Below are positions 16,709-24,675 of a stretch of 32,341 bases of DNA, piece after piece. Source of the DNA: Clostridia bacterium (lineage in GTDB: Bacteria > Bacillota > Clostridia > Christensenellales > Aristaeellaceae). Under the pieces are notes generated by a model that was given only the letters and a program-made list of their open reading frames with translations, was not told where the DNA came from and did not search any database. The position numbers and the translations under genes were made by a program. The stretch spans positions 1 through 32,341 of the forward strand of contig JAFUBA010000142.1 of assembly GCA_017460395.1 (NCBI GenBank). Reading direction: 5' to 3'. The number at the start of each line of letters is the position of its first letter. Position 1 is the stretch's first letter.

Positions 16709-17575
16709 ATGCACCAGCTGCAGGTGAACCCGGATGGCAGTGAACATCTGGAATACACGATGACAGGCTTGCCGGTGCGCATCAGTACCAACAGGCTGCG
16801 GATATTCCAGGACTATGCCGCCGCCTGCCACTGGCATGACGATTTTGAGATCCTTTCAGCTTCGGATGGGGAGATGGATTACTTTGTGAACAGCAAAAAG
16901 ATTCATCTGAAAAAGGGCGACGGCATTTTTGTCAATGCCCGTCGCCTGCATTATGGATATTCGGAGAAAAAGCAGGATTGCGAATATCGTTTTGTGGTGT
17001 TCCATCCTTCCATGCTGGGAGGCTATGCCCTTGTTCAGGAAGCGATTTCCCGGTTCACCCGGGATGATCAGCCGGATTATTGGCATCTGGACGCATCCAG
17101 TGAAGGGATGCTGACGTTTCATTCAATGTATGCGGCAGCGGAGGCCGGAGACGCATTGAAGGTACTTTCCCATGGCGCAGACTTGCTGAATGTTTTGCGG
17201 GATACAAAAGCCAATCCATCTTTGGGAGAAAGCAGTGAGGAGTGGATGCTGCTTCGCCGGATGACCGGGCATATCCAGGGCCATTATGATGAAACAATCA
17301 CGCTTGCGGAGATTGCCGCGGTTGGGGCTGTCTGCCGCAGCCGTTGCTGCGCTTTATTCCGGGAGTACCTTGGCACGACCCCCATGGAATATGTGACCCG
17401 CTACCGGCTGGACAAAGCCTGCTCTCTGCTGCGGGAAGGGAAGAATGTCACAGAAGCGGCGCTGGCCTGCGGTTTTCATGGCTCCAGTTACTTTGCCGAA
17501 GTGTTCAAACGAACCTGGCATATAACGCCTCGGGACTATCAAAAGAGCTTCCATCAGCAAACCCTCCAGGAATAA
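16709..17575 (+). CDS. AraC-family transcriptional regulator with cupin sensor domain
   Basis: This DNA-binding regulator (288 residues) has an N-terminal cupin-like ligand domain (CHWHDDFEIL, then a FVNSKKIHLKKGDGIFVN strand pair) and a C-terminal AraC helix-turn-helix pair over the last 100 residues, including ITLAEIAAVGAVCRSRCCAL and VTEAALACGFHGSSYFAEVF. The second part of the signature, KRTWHITPRDYQKS, is intact. The ATG at 16709 follows GGGGGTG; a TTG just before it is less likely. It is divergent from the MATE exporter and lies 106 bases before two sugar O-acetyltransferase genes. A 14-bp sequence from its promoter recurs inverted over its own stop codon, so it may control both sides. 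Its ligand is unknown; a sugar is typical for this architecture. Confidence 0.92.
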   Translation: MHQLQVNPDGSEHLEYTMTGLPVRISTNRLRIFQDYAAACHWHDDFEILSASDGEMDYFVNSKKIHLKKGDGIFVNARRLHYGYSEKKQDCEYRFVVFHPSMLGGYALVQEAISRFTRDDQPDYWHLDASSEGMLTFHSMYAAAEAGDALKVLSHGADLLNVLRDTKANPSLGESSEEWMLLRRMTGHIQGHYDETITLAEIAAVGAVCRSRCCALFREYLGTTPMEYVTRYRLDKACSLLREGKNVTEAALACGFHGSSYFAEVFKRTWHITPRDYQKSFHQQTLQE

Positions 17576-17587
17576 TACGATTGTTAT
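17574..17587 (-). repeat. Inverted copy of the operator half-site after the AraC-type gene
   Basis: AATACGATTGTTAT is the exact reverse complement of ATAACAATCGTATT at 16680-16693. It begins within the regulator stop codon and lies about 95 bases upstream of the first acetyltransferase. The two copies bracket the regulator gene in opposite orientation. Confidence 0.6.
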
Positions 17588-17681
17588 GGTTTTCTGACAG
17601 ATAGCTGTATCACAAAAACTAAGCGGGCCTTATCCTTGTATCCGGTCAGATGTCTCAATTTCGTGATGGGAGGTCATCAGT

Positions 17682-18293
17682 ATGACGGAACAGGAACGGC
17701 AGGAACGCATTGCCAGTGGGTATCTTTGGGAGGATACGGAGGAATACCTGGCGCATCAGGCCAAGGTGAAGGATCTGATGTATGAATTCAACATGTCCAA
17801 GCCCAGCGAGGTGGAAAAACGCCGGGGACTGATGCGACAGATGTTTGGTTCTGTGGGCGACAATGTGTGGATCAATCAGCCGCTGACATTGGCGGTAGGC
17901 TCTACCGTGACGATTGGAGAGGGTACTTACATCAATTCCGGTCTGGTCCTGATCGATGATTACAGGGTAACCATCGGGAAGGGCTGCCTCTTCGGAACGG
18001 GAGTCACCCTCTGCACCACTGGCCACCCTATCGACCCGGAGGAGCGGGCCAAGGGCAGCATGTACTCTTTCCCCATTTCCATTGGGGATGGTGCATGGAT
18101 CGGGGCCGGAGCGATTATCCTGCCCGGTATCACCATCGGCAAGTTTGCCGTGATCGGGGCGGGCAGTGTCGTCACCAAAGATATTCCCGATTACACCATC
18201 GCTGTGGGCAATCCTTGCCGGCCCATCCGCAAAATAGACGAACACGACAAGGAGTATTATTGGAAAGACCGCCGTTTTGACGAACAAAGGTAA
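17682..18293 (+). CDS. Maltose/galactoside O-acetyltransferase (hexapeptide-repeat family)
   Basis: This cytoplasmic trimeric enzyme (203 residues, usual length) transfers acetyl from acetyl-CoA to a sugar hydroxyl. The N-terminal helical cap ([16 protein letters not shown]) contains the substrate-loop region, followed by left-handed beta-helix repeats such as [19 protein letters not shown] and [20 protein letters not shown]. The catalytic His115 lies in [10 protein letters not shown], the same number as in E. coli LacA, and the CoA-binding end reads [12 protein letters not shown]. The start follows GGGAGGT. It overlaps nothing and is followed after 14 bases by a paralogue. Enzymes of this group detoxify non-metabolised sugars for export; the nearby MATE exporter and shared regulator would fit, but the substrate is not shown. 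Confidence 0.92.
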   Translation: MTEQERQERIASGYLWEDTEEYLAHQAKVKDLMYEFNMSKPSEVEKRRGLMRQMFGSVGDNVWINQPLTLAVGSTVTIGEGTYINSGLVLIDDYRVTIGKGCLFGTGVTLCTTGHPIDPEERAKGSMYSFPISIGDGAWIGAGAIILPGITIGKFAVIGAGSVVTKDIPDYTIAVGNPCRPIRKIDEHDKEYYWKDRRFDEQR

Positions 18294-18307
18294 AAGGGGA
18301 AGATCGT

Positions 18308-18976
18308 ATGAACAACATAGAACGGCGGGATCAGCAGATCCTGTATATTTCCGATGATGCGGTATTCGAGGAGCAGAAGAAGTGCCGCTGCCTCCTGCAG
18401 AAGCTGAATTTCATGGATCGGGCAGACTTTGCGGGCATATCCGCCTTGGTGAAGGAACTGTTTGGTACCTCCGACGGAGCCTTCCTGAATCCGCCGTTCT
18501 ATTGCGATTATGGCAGCCACATCCACGTCGGAAAGAACTTCTTCGCAAACTATCATTGCACCATCATCGACGTGGCGCCCGTGGTGATCGGAGATTACTG
18601 CCAGATGGCCCCCAATGTGGCGATTTATACAGCAGGACATCCCGTGCATCCCGCCGCAAGAAACACAGCCTATGAATACGGCATCGGCGTGACCATTGGC
18701 CATAATGTGTGGATCGGCGGCAATTCGGTGATCCTACCGGGGGTGCACATCGGCGATAACGCAGTGATCGGGGCGGGCAGCGTGGTAACGAAGGATGTCC
18801 CCGCCTGGTGCGTTGCAGCCGGCAATCCCTGCAGGGTCATTCGCAAAATCACGGAAGCGGATCGGGAAACCTATTACCGCCATGTGCCAGTGGATCAGGA
18901 TGCGCTGGACCACATGCGGCGGATGTGGACGGAGAGCAATGATCCGAATAAATATCCCTCTGCAGCGGAAGAATGA
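18308..18976 (+). CDS. Second sugar O-acetyltransferase, hexapeptide-repeat family
   Basis: This paralogue (222 residues) has the same fold: a helical N-terminal cap ([20 protein letters not shown]), beta-helix turns including [20 protein letters not shown], catalytic His111 in [32 protein letters not shown] and the C-terminal [13 protein letters not shown]. It differs clearly from the first enzyme in the cap and in a C-terminal extension of about 30 residues ([16 protein letters not shown]), so it is an old duplicate or separate acquisition, probably with a different acceptor. The start follows AAGGGGAAG. Both genes are likely cotranscribed. Confidence 0.92.
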   Translation: MNNIERRDQQILYISDDAVFEEQKKCRCLLQKLNFMDRADFAGISALVKELFGTSDGAFLNPPFYCDYGSHIHVGKNFFANYHCTIIDVAPVVIGDYCQMAPNVAIYTAGHPVHPAARNTAYEYGIGVTIGHNVWIGGNSVILPGVHIGDNAVIGAGSVVTKDVPAWCVAAGNPCRVIRKITEADRETYYRHVPVDQDALDHMRRMWTESNDPNKYPSAAEE

Positions 18977-19396
18977 GGATGTGAGAATCTGGGGGAGATT
19001 GTTACCCGGCGGATCGGCATGGAGCATACGGCAGACGCCAACATCCTCAGAAAACCTTTTCCATCGGGGCCAATTTGAGCGCGGCGGCTTTGACCACCGA
19101 TGCCATGACGGCGCCATATTGATTCGCATCCAAAGATCCGGAACGGATCTTTGGATGCGATTTGTGTATACCTGCAGCCCATCCATGATCTCTCCAGATC
19201 TTTTTCGGGAACGGTGTTTATCGAGATGCGCAGCCGATCCTGATCGCGATGAACAGGAGGAATCAATCACAGACTCTGGAAATTTTAGGTTTGCCACTTA
19301 TAACGGCGATGTGATCCCGCAAGGAATCAGAAATCTGCCGGCAATGCGGATGAGATGGGTTCATGATGAATAAAACGTTTCTCAGTCTTCTTTGAT
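18977..19396. other. Intergenic stretch between convergent genes
   Basis: Apart from the hairpin at 19124-19160 I see no gene. Frames on either strand (for example 18795-19373 plus, 18895-19266 minus) lack motifs, and the plus frame overlaps the acetyltransferase out of phase. Confidence 0.5.
19124..19160 (+). terminator. Perfect 17-bp hairpin between convergent genes
   Basis: TCGCATCCAAAGATCCG, a 3-base GAA loop, then its exact reverse complement. It lies 147 bases after the second acetyltransferase and is followed by TTTGTGTATA, a weak T-run, so it can terminate plus-strand transcription. The length and perfection exceed an ordinary terminator. Confidence 0.55.
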
Positions 19397-22300
19397 TCAT
19401 CGTTTTGAAGAATGCAGATCCTCTATTCGATAGCGCTTTTTCGTGACAAGTTTGTCACAAGCTGCCAAAACGCCGGGCAGAACAAACAGGATCAGCAAAG
19501 TTGCGCAAAGTGTGCCCATGGAAATGGTTTTTACAATGGCAGTAATCGTCGGATTTTCAAATAAGCCGCCAACCACAGCCGTTACAAGAATCAAAATCAG
19601 GCCGGAGGTCATGATTGTATGAATCGAGCCCGCATACGCCTTTCTTAATGCGTCCTGAATATTCGCTGTCTTGCGAGCCTCACAATAGTAGTTGGTCAGC
19701 AGGATACCATAGTCGATGGTAGCGCCCATCAGGATACATTCTACGATCAGCAGCGCAAGATAATAAATACCGCCATTCAACACGCCCGTAATGGCAATCG
19801 TGATATAGACGCCGCTTTGCACCAGCAAAACCAGGATCAAGGGGATGGAAATGGATCTGAAGGTAAGCGCAACGATCAGGAAAATCGCAGCTGCCGTGAG
19901 CAGTGTAATCGCCAGCAGCTCCCTGTCAAAGGTCTTTTGCATTTCATAATTCATCGCCGCGTTGCCAACCATATAGTATTCGCCAGCCAGATTGTCGTTT
20001 CCGAACTGCTCAAGATCAGCCAGGAACGCCGTTGTTTCTGCTCCTTCATCGGGATAGGAGGAGGTGATGATGAGCCTTGCGTGTTTTTCCGTCACAAGCT
20101 GTTTTTTGCCTTCGTCCAGGGAATCCTGCGCCTCGAGCAATTTTTGCCGCATAGCGTCATCCATTACAGAGGCAAAGCGCGGATCGTTCAGCACATCTTC
20201 CTTCACGTACCCCAACAATGTCTCCAGGGTCATTGTCCAAGCGGGATCGCTGTTTTGGGCACTTTCAGCATACAGATACATCAGTTCGATCATCGTATCG
20301 TCTATCTTTTCACTCAATCCGCTGAGAAGTGTCCCCATCCCCGATGCGGAATAAGCTTTCCCCGATGTTACTGCACTGACCAGTGTTCTCGCAGAAGAAA
20401 GCATATCGGCAGTCTCCGCGTCGATCCTGTCCGCAAACATCTCATCTGATAATACATCGTCCAAAATGAAGGCAATAAAGTCCTCCACGGAAAGTGCCCA
20501 ATGGCCTTTTTCAGTTGCAGAAGCTTTGAATGTGTACAGCATTTTCAGCATCCTGCCGTCCATTCCGAGAAGATCGGAAAGCTCGAGGCAGTCAAATGTC
20601 TGATCGTTGATCGTCGCGTTGATAATTTGTTGCATCATTTGCAGCTGCGCCAGTCTTTCGTTGCCCATCAAAGCTTTTATGAGCGGATTCGTGAGAATAG
20701 AATCAACGAATTCCACCATGGACATGGTTGTGCTTGAAACATCATTTTGATCAGCTGCGATCTGTAGATTATGGAAGGTAAAAATGGTTTTCACGAGGGT
20801 TTCGTCAATGCCGAGCGTGGAAGCCAGCTCGGCGGAGGTTTTCGACGTTTGAATCTCTGCCGGATCGGTCAGGGAGACCAGAGTTCCCACACGCTCCATT
20901 GCACTTGTGTCCAGATAGGAAGAGAACGCCGGATCGTTCGCAATATCGTTTTGCAGGAAGCTGACGAATTCTGCAAGCGTCATGGCTCCGGGGTCGTAGC
21001 TGTCCAATGATGCATAGTAATACACAAACAATAATTCTGCCATATCGGCATCAATACTAAAGATATCCGCCAGCTCGCTGGCCGTCATTGGAGCAGTCAG
21101 CGCCTCAGCATCAGCGAATCGCTTCAGCAGGGCCACCTTATCTTTTATATCATCATCGATGTACGCGGAAAATGTCTGGTCGCTCTCCACCGTATCGGAA
21201 ATGAAAGCAAGTAATTTGGAAGCGGTCATGGCACCAGTTTTTCCGCCAGTGTAATAATTGTAATACAGCATATCGATCACGCCGGAATTGAGCGATATGT
21301 CCTCGCTGATATTTCCAAGTGCTTCCGCCAACTCATCCGAGGTGTAGGGCTTGCCCAGGATTGTACCATATCCCATGATGGACTTTACGTTTTCATTTTC
21401 TTCCAGACGAGCGATCAAATGATCTATTTGTTCCTCATCCTGGTTTTCATAAACCATCACAAGCGTATTACTTTTGGAGAAAATATCGGCGATTTCGTCC
21501 GTATCTGTAAGCGTATAAGCAATATTCGTGTGCTGCTGAAGGACCAGGGAACCGACGAATAGAACCACAAACAGGCCGGCAACCACATAACGCATGGAAT
21601 AGCTGAACCTGGCTGCCCAGTTCATCGGGATACTCAGGGATTTTTTTTCTGTCTTTTGAATCAGCCGATCACAGGCCAAGATGATCGCCGGCAGCATGGT
21701 CAGAACGCAGATCATGCTGATAAACACACCCTTAGCCAACACAATACCGAGATTGGCGCCTATCTTAAAGCGCATAAAGACCAACATCAGCAGCCCGATC
21801 ACCGTGGTGAACGAGCTGGAAGCCACAGATGAGAAGGCGGAAGCCAGGGCGTTGTTCATCGCTTGCTTGCTGTCTGGTTCCAACGCCTTTTCCTGCCTGT
21901 AACGGTTCATGAGAATAATGGAGTAATCCATGGAAAGAACCAGCTGCAGAATCGCGGAGATGGAATTGGTAATGTTGGCCACGCTGCCCAGGAGCAGATT
22001 CGTGCCTCCGTTCATGATGACAGCTACTCCGATCACGATCAGGAAAAGAAACGGCTCGATCCACGATCCGCACATCACGAACAAAACCGCCATCAAGATC
22101 ACCATGGCCGTGACAATGACAGTCAAGGGAATATCCGGGATGCTGGTATCATCATTTTTCCATACCACGCTGTAATTGGCAAACTGCGATTTCAGCGCAG
22201 AATAGATGGCCTTTTCCTGGCTGCTGCCGTAATCACAGGATATGTTTAATTTGTACAGTGTGTGATGATCTTGGTTATATTCGCTGCTGTTGGCGTCATA

Positions 22301-22597
22301 ATCAACATGATGTACACCATCGATGGCACTCAATTCCTCCTGAACCGTCACTTTCTGGGCATCGGTCAGGTCGTCGAACATCACACGAATCGAATTGAAG
22401 GTTTCTATCTCAGGAAATTCCTCCGCCATGATGTCGATACCGGCTTTCATATTGGAGTCATCCGGTAAGTACTTGGTCATATCTTCATTGATTTCCACAA
22501 ATTGAGTGCAGAAAACACTTGCTACCGCCAGAATCAGCATCACAGCCAGGATGGCGTTTCGTTTGCTCACAATGAAGTCGGATATTTTCTTGATCAT
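19397..22597 (-). CDS. MMPL/RND-family exporter with repeat-bearing external domain
   Basis: This large inner-membrane transporter (1066 residues) belongs to the MMPL branch of the RND superfamily, which exports lipids, drugs or peptides using the proton gradient. It has the two-fold RND plan. Half one has a first helix (NAILAVMLILAVASVFCTQF), an external domain starting EDMTKYLPDD, then a helix bundle with LVLSMDYSIILMNRYRQEK. Half two ends with a bundle containing the matching ATIDYGILLTNYY and a basic C-terminus. Its second external domain is expanded by five degenerate repeats of about 80-90 residues (20095-21345). The start at 22597 follows GGAGGA about ten bases away; an in-frame ATG at 22630 lacks a better site. 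It is divergent from a TetR-type regulator that probably represses it. Confidence 0.9.
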   Translation of the reverse strand: MIKKISDFIVSKRNAILAVMLILAVASVFCTQFVEINEDMTKYLPDDSNMKAGIDIMAEEFPEIETFNSIRVMFDDLTDAQKVTVQEELSAIDGVHHVDYDANSSEYNQDHHTLYKLNISCDYGSSQEKAIYSALKSQFANYSVVWKNDDTSIPDIPLTVIVTAMVILMAVLFVMCGSWIEPFLFLIVIGVAVIMNGGTNLLLGSVANITNSISAILQLVLSMDYSIILMNRYRQEKALEPDSKQAMNNALASAFSSVASSSFTTVIGLLMLVFMRFKIGANLGIVLAKGVFISMICVLTMLPAIILACDRLIQKTEKKSLSIPMNWAARFSYSMRYVVAGLFVVLFVGSLVLQQHTNIAYTLTDTDEIADIFSKSNTLVMVYENQDEEQIDHLIARLEENENVKSIMGYGTILGKPYTSDELAEALGNISEDISLNSGVIDMLYYNYYTGGKTGAMTASKLLAFISDTVESDQTFSAYIDDDIKDKVALLKRFADAEALTAPMTASELADIFSIDADMAELLFVYYYASLDSYDPGAMTLAEFVSFLQNDIANDPAFSSYLDTSAMERVGTLVSLTDPAEIQTSKTSAELASTLGIDETLVKTIFTFHNLQIAADQNDVSSTTMSMVEFVDSILTNPLIKALMGNERLAQLQMMQQIINATINDQTFDCLELSDLLGMDGRMLKMLYTFKASATEKGHWALSVEDFIAFILDDVLSDEMFADRIDAETADMLSSARTLVSAVTSGKAYSASGMGTLLSGLSEKIDDTMIELMYLYAESAQNSDPAWTMTLETLLGYVKEDVLNDPRFASVMDDAMRQKLLEAQDSLDEGKKQLVTEKHARLIITSSYPDEGAETTAFLADLEQFGNDNLAGEYYMVGNAAMNYEMQKTFDRELLAITLLTAAAIFLIVALTFRSISIPLILVLLVQSGVYITIAITGVLNGGIYYLALLIVECILMGATIDYGILLTNYYCEARKTANIQDALRKAYAGSIHTIMTSGLILILVTAVVGGLFENPTITAIVKTISMGTLCATLLILFVLPGVLAACDKLVTKKRYRIEDLHSSKR
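20095..21345 (-). repeat. Five degenerate 80-90-residue repeats in the MMPL exporter
   Basis: The second external region repeats one pattern five times: S/T-x-x-EL-A, a short LGID-like turn, a hydrophobic L-F-x-Y stretch, a variable loop, then MT-L-x-EF-V-x-FL, D-I/V-L-x-D-x-x-F and a helical end. Examples are TASELADIFSID, TSAELASTLGID and CLELSDLLGMD for the first half, and MTLAEFVSFLQNDIANDPAF, LSVEDFIAFILDDVLSDEMF and MTLETLLGYVKEDVLNDPRF for the second. The repeats are visible at protein level, not DNA level, so they are old. Confidence 0.75.
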
Positions 22598-22634
22598 CGT
22601 TTCTGCGTTCCTCCGTTGTTCATCCTGCATACAG

Positions 22635-22721
22635 TTGACTTTTTACGAACTTTAGCATTATGATGAACATGTGTTGCTTTTGCAACCGCCAGATGCCTGG
22701 TAAATGGTCGCAAAAGCAACA
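22635..22721. promoter_or_regulatory. Divergent promoters with paired TetR-operator-like inverted repeat
   Basis: TGTTGCTTTTGC (22672-22683) and its exact reverse complement GCAAAAGCAACA (22710-22721) lie 38 bases apart centre to centre; each contains a small dyad (GC-N4-GC). The plus promoter TTGACT (22635-22640), 18 bases, TATGAT (22659-22664) starts transcription near the left arm. The minus promoter TTGCAA (22680-22685), 17 bases, CATAAT (22657-22662) has its -35 box in the left arm. A regulator bound here would block both genes. Confidence 0.7.
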
Positions 22722-22781
22722 TACGACTAAAAACTGTTGGTTTTGAAACCATATACGATCTTTTGTCGATCAGGAGCGCTT

Positions 22782-23321
22782 ATGAATCAAAGAATCATGC
22801 TGACAAAGAAGCTTCTCAAAACCAGTTTGACCGATATGCTGCAAACGCAGAATATTTACCAGATATCCATCCGTGAGCTCTGCGAAAACGCGGGAATCAA
22901 CCGTTCCACATTTTACAAATACTATGGGAGTCAGTTTGACCTGCTGACCGAAATGGAGCAGGATCTGCTTGTCAGCATAGAAGAAGTGCTAGCAGCAGAG
23001 GATGATTACAGCAAAAATGCCATTGAGCAGATTTTGATCTATTTGCAAAAGGATATAGAGTTTATTCGTTTGCTCATTAATTCCAATGTTGATCCTGAAT
23101 TCCCAAAGAAATTGTTTTCCTTGGCGCCGATTCAACGAATGTTAAATGAACTTATGGAAAAAGTGCCCGAGGAGGAGGCCGATTATTACGATCGCTTTCT
23201 GCTGTTTGGAGCCTATGAGATTGTGCGAACATGGGTGAATAAAGATCACCGTGAAAAGCCTGAGTGGCTGGCAGCGCTACTGTTTAGAATGATTATGGCA
23301 CCAAAAGAGAAACATCTATGA
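22782..23321 (+). CDS. TetR/AcrR-family transcriptional regulator
   Basis: This is a small DNA-binding repressor (179 residues, usual length). The N-terminal helix-turn-helix domain reads ISIRELCENAGINRSTFYKY, with the family-typical STFYKYYGSQFDLL that leads into the ligand domain. The rest is helical and presumably binds the compound exported by the divergent MMPL protein. A longer frame starts at 22737, but CAGGAGC at 22771-22777 selects ATG at 22782. The C-terminal half resembles the TetR_C_33-like group with a conserved helix around FLLFGAYEIVRTWVNK, which often guards exporters in Firmicutes. Autoregulation is inferred from the operator overlapping its own promoter start. Confidence 0.92.
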   Translation: MNQRIMLTKKLLKTSLTDMLQTQNIYQISIRELCENAGINRSTFYKYYGSQFDLLTEMEQDLLVSIEEVLAAEDDYSKNAIEQILIYLQKDIEFIRLLINSNVDPEFPKKLFSLAPIQRMLNELMEKVPEEEADYYDRFLLFGAYEIVRTWVNKDHREKPEWLAALLFRMIMAPKEKHL

Positions 23322-23387
23322 TTGTGTGACGTACTCTGAGGTGTTGCGCTGCGAAACAGAGATATACACCCTGAATGGGAATAATCG

Positions 23388-23880
23388 ATGGGACTCAATC
23401 GGATCACGCTGCAGCTAGCAAGAGAGAACAAGAAAATCCAGATTTCAAAGGTCGCATCCGGTGCAGGATTCCGCGACGTACGAGGGTGTGCGGGAAGGCT
23501 TGCCTGTATCCATGCTGGATGATGAACCTCAAGACGATCTTAGGGAAAATATAAATCCGGAGTATACAAGGGCACTCTGTATGAAAACATGGTGGGCGAG
23601 GCCCTGGTCAAGAGGGGATACAGGCTTTTTATTACAAACGGGAAGACTCTGAAGACTCTACTATATAGAGGGAGCTTTCTTTATTTGTTCCGCCACGTCG
23701 CGCATCCCTGTAGAGGTAAAAGCAAGAAGCGGGAAGACAAAATCTATGAAACCGCTGATGTCTTCTGACCGTTCCCCTGACATTCGATACGGTTTTAAGC
23801 TGCCAAACAACAACATCGGCCATGAGAATGCAATCTACACATTCCATTTTTCTGCGCTTTCCTGCTCAAACGATTTATGA
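23388..23880 (+). pseudogene. Decayed C-terminal part of a DUF4143-type AAA ATPase
   Basis: Pieces of one protein appear in order but in shifting frames. LARENKKIQISKVASGAGFR begins near 23415, then PVSMLDDEPQDDLRENINPE near 23500, YENMVGEALVKRGY near 23580, YYKREDS just after, IPVEVKA near 23710, and PDIRYGFKLPNNNIGHENAI followed by YTF up to about 23850. Together they follow the C-terminal domain of AAA ATPases with DUF4143, as I remember the family. The N-terminal ATPase domain is missing, roughly 100 residues are deleted after the first piece, and several frameshifts and a stop (TAG after STI) separate the rest. The final frame ends at 23880. It is therefore a fossil with no working product. 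Confidence 0.7.
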
Positions 23881-23970
23881 AGGATTTCCGCCCGGAAGAA
23901 GAAATGACGATATGCTGATCATCGCTGGTGATGGATTCCAGAAATATGAAAGGAAACGGAGAGCTGAGGA

Positions 23971-24669
23971 ATGCGGATTGCCATTGTGGATGATGAGATT
24001 TCTGTTCGGGAAACGCTGAAAGGCTATATTGAACGGATGTCCAAGGAAATAGGCCAGGAAATGAGCGTGCTTTCCTTTTCTTCCGGAAATGCGCTGCTTC
24101 ATGACTTTGCGCGACAATATGATATTCTGATTTTTGATATTGACATGCCGGGATTGAACGGCATGGACACCGCCCGAAAAATCCGGGAAATGGATGACCA
24201 GGTGGTGATCCTGTTCATCACCAACATCGCCCAGTACGCCATCAACGGATACGAAGTGGACGCGGTGGATTATATCATCAAGCCCATCGGCTATTACGAT
24301 TTTGCCATGAAATTCCAGAAGGCTCTGCGCCGGGCTGCCCAGAGCCGCAGCCAAACGCTGGTGATTGATACGGTGAACGGGCCGGTATCCCTGGAAGTAG
24401 AAAGCATTTTATATATTGAAGTCATGGCCCATTACCTGATATATCACACATCAGACCGGGAATACAAAGTGCGAGCCAGTATGAAAGAGCAGGAGGGGAC
24501 ACTAAAACAGTATCATTTCGTCCGCTGTCATAAATCCTATCTGATCAATTTGGCTCATTTGAACGGTGTGACTGCCTCGGAAGCGCAGGTATCCGATTTA
24601 AGTATTCCCTTGGGCCGGGCGTACAAGGAGTCGCTGCTGAACGAATACATGAGATATTTGCACAGGTGA
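23971..24669 (+). CDS. LytTR-family response regulator
   Basis: This cytoplasmic regulator (232 residues) has an N-terminal receiver with acidic residues Asp7/Asp8, phosphoacceptor Asp56 in IFDIDMPGLNG, the conserved Thr of FITNIAQYAINGYEVDAVDY and Lys in IIKPIGY. From about residue 125 a LytTR DNA-binding domain follows, with ILYIEVMAHYLIYHT and FVRCHKSYLINLAHL, the hallmark of AgrA/LytR/VirR proteins. Such regulators bind paired direct repeats. The start follows GCTGAGGA. It is 6 bases upstream of its cognate kinase. The direct repeat at 26040-26073 is a candidate target, which would place the GH3 gene under its control. Confidence 0.93.
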   Translation: MRIAIVDDEISVRETLKGYIERMSKEIGQEMSVLSFSSGNALLHDFARQYDILIFDIDMPGLNGMDTARKIREMDDQVVILFITNIAQYAINGYEVDAVDYIIKPIGYYDFAMKFQKALRRAAQSRSQTLVIDTVNGPVSLEVESILYIEVMAHYLIYHTSDREYKVRASMKEQEGTLKQYHFVRCHKSYLINLAHLNGVTASEAQVSDLSIPLGRAYKESLLNEYMRYLHR

Positions 24670-24675
24670 AAGAAA

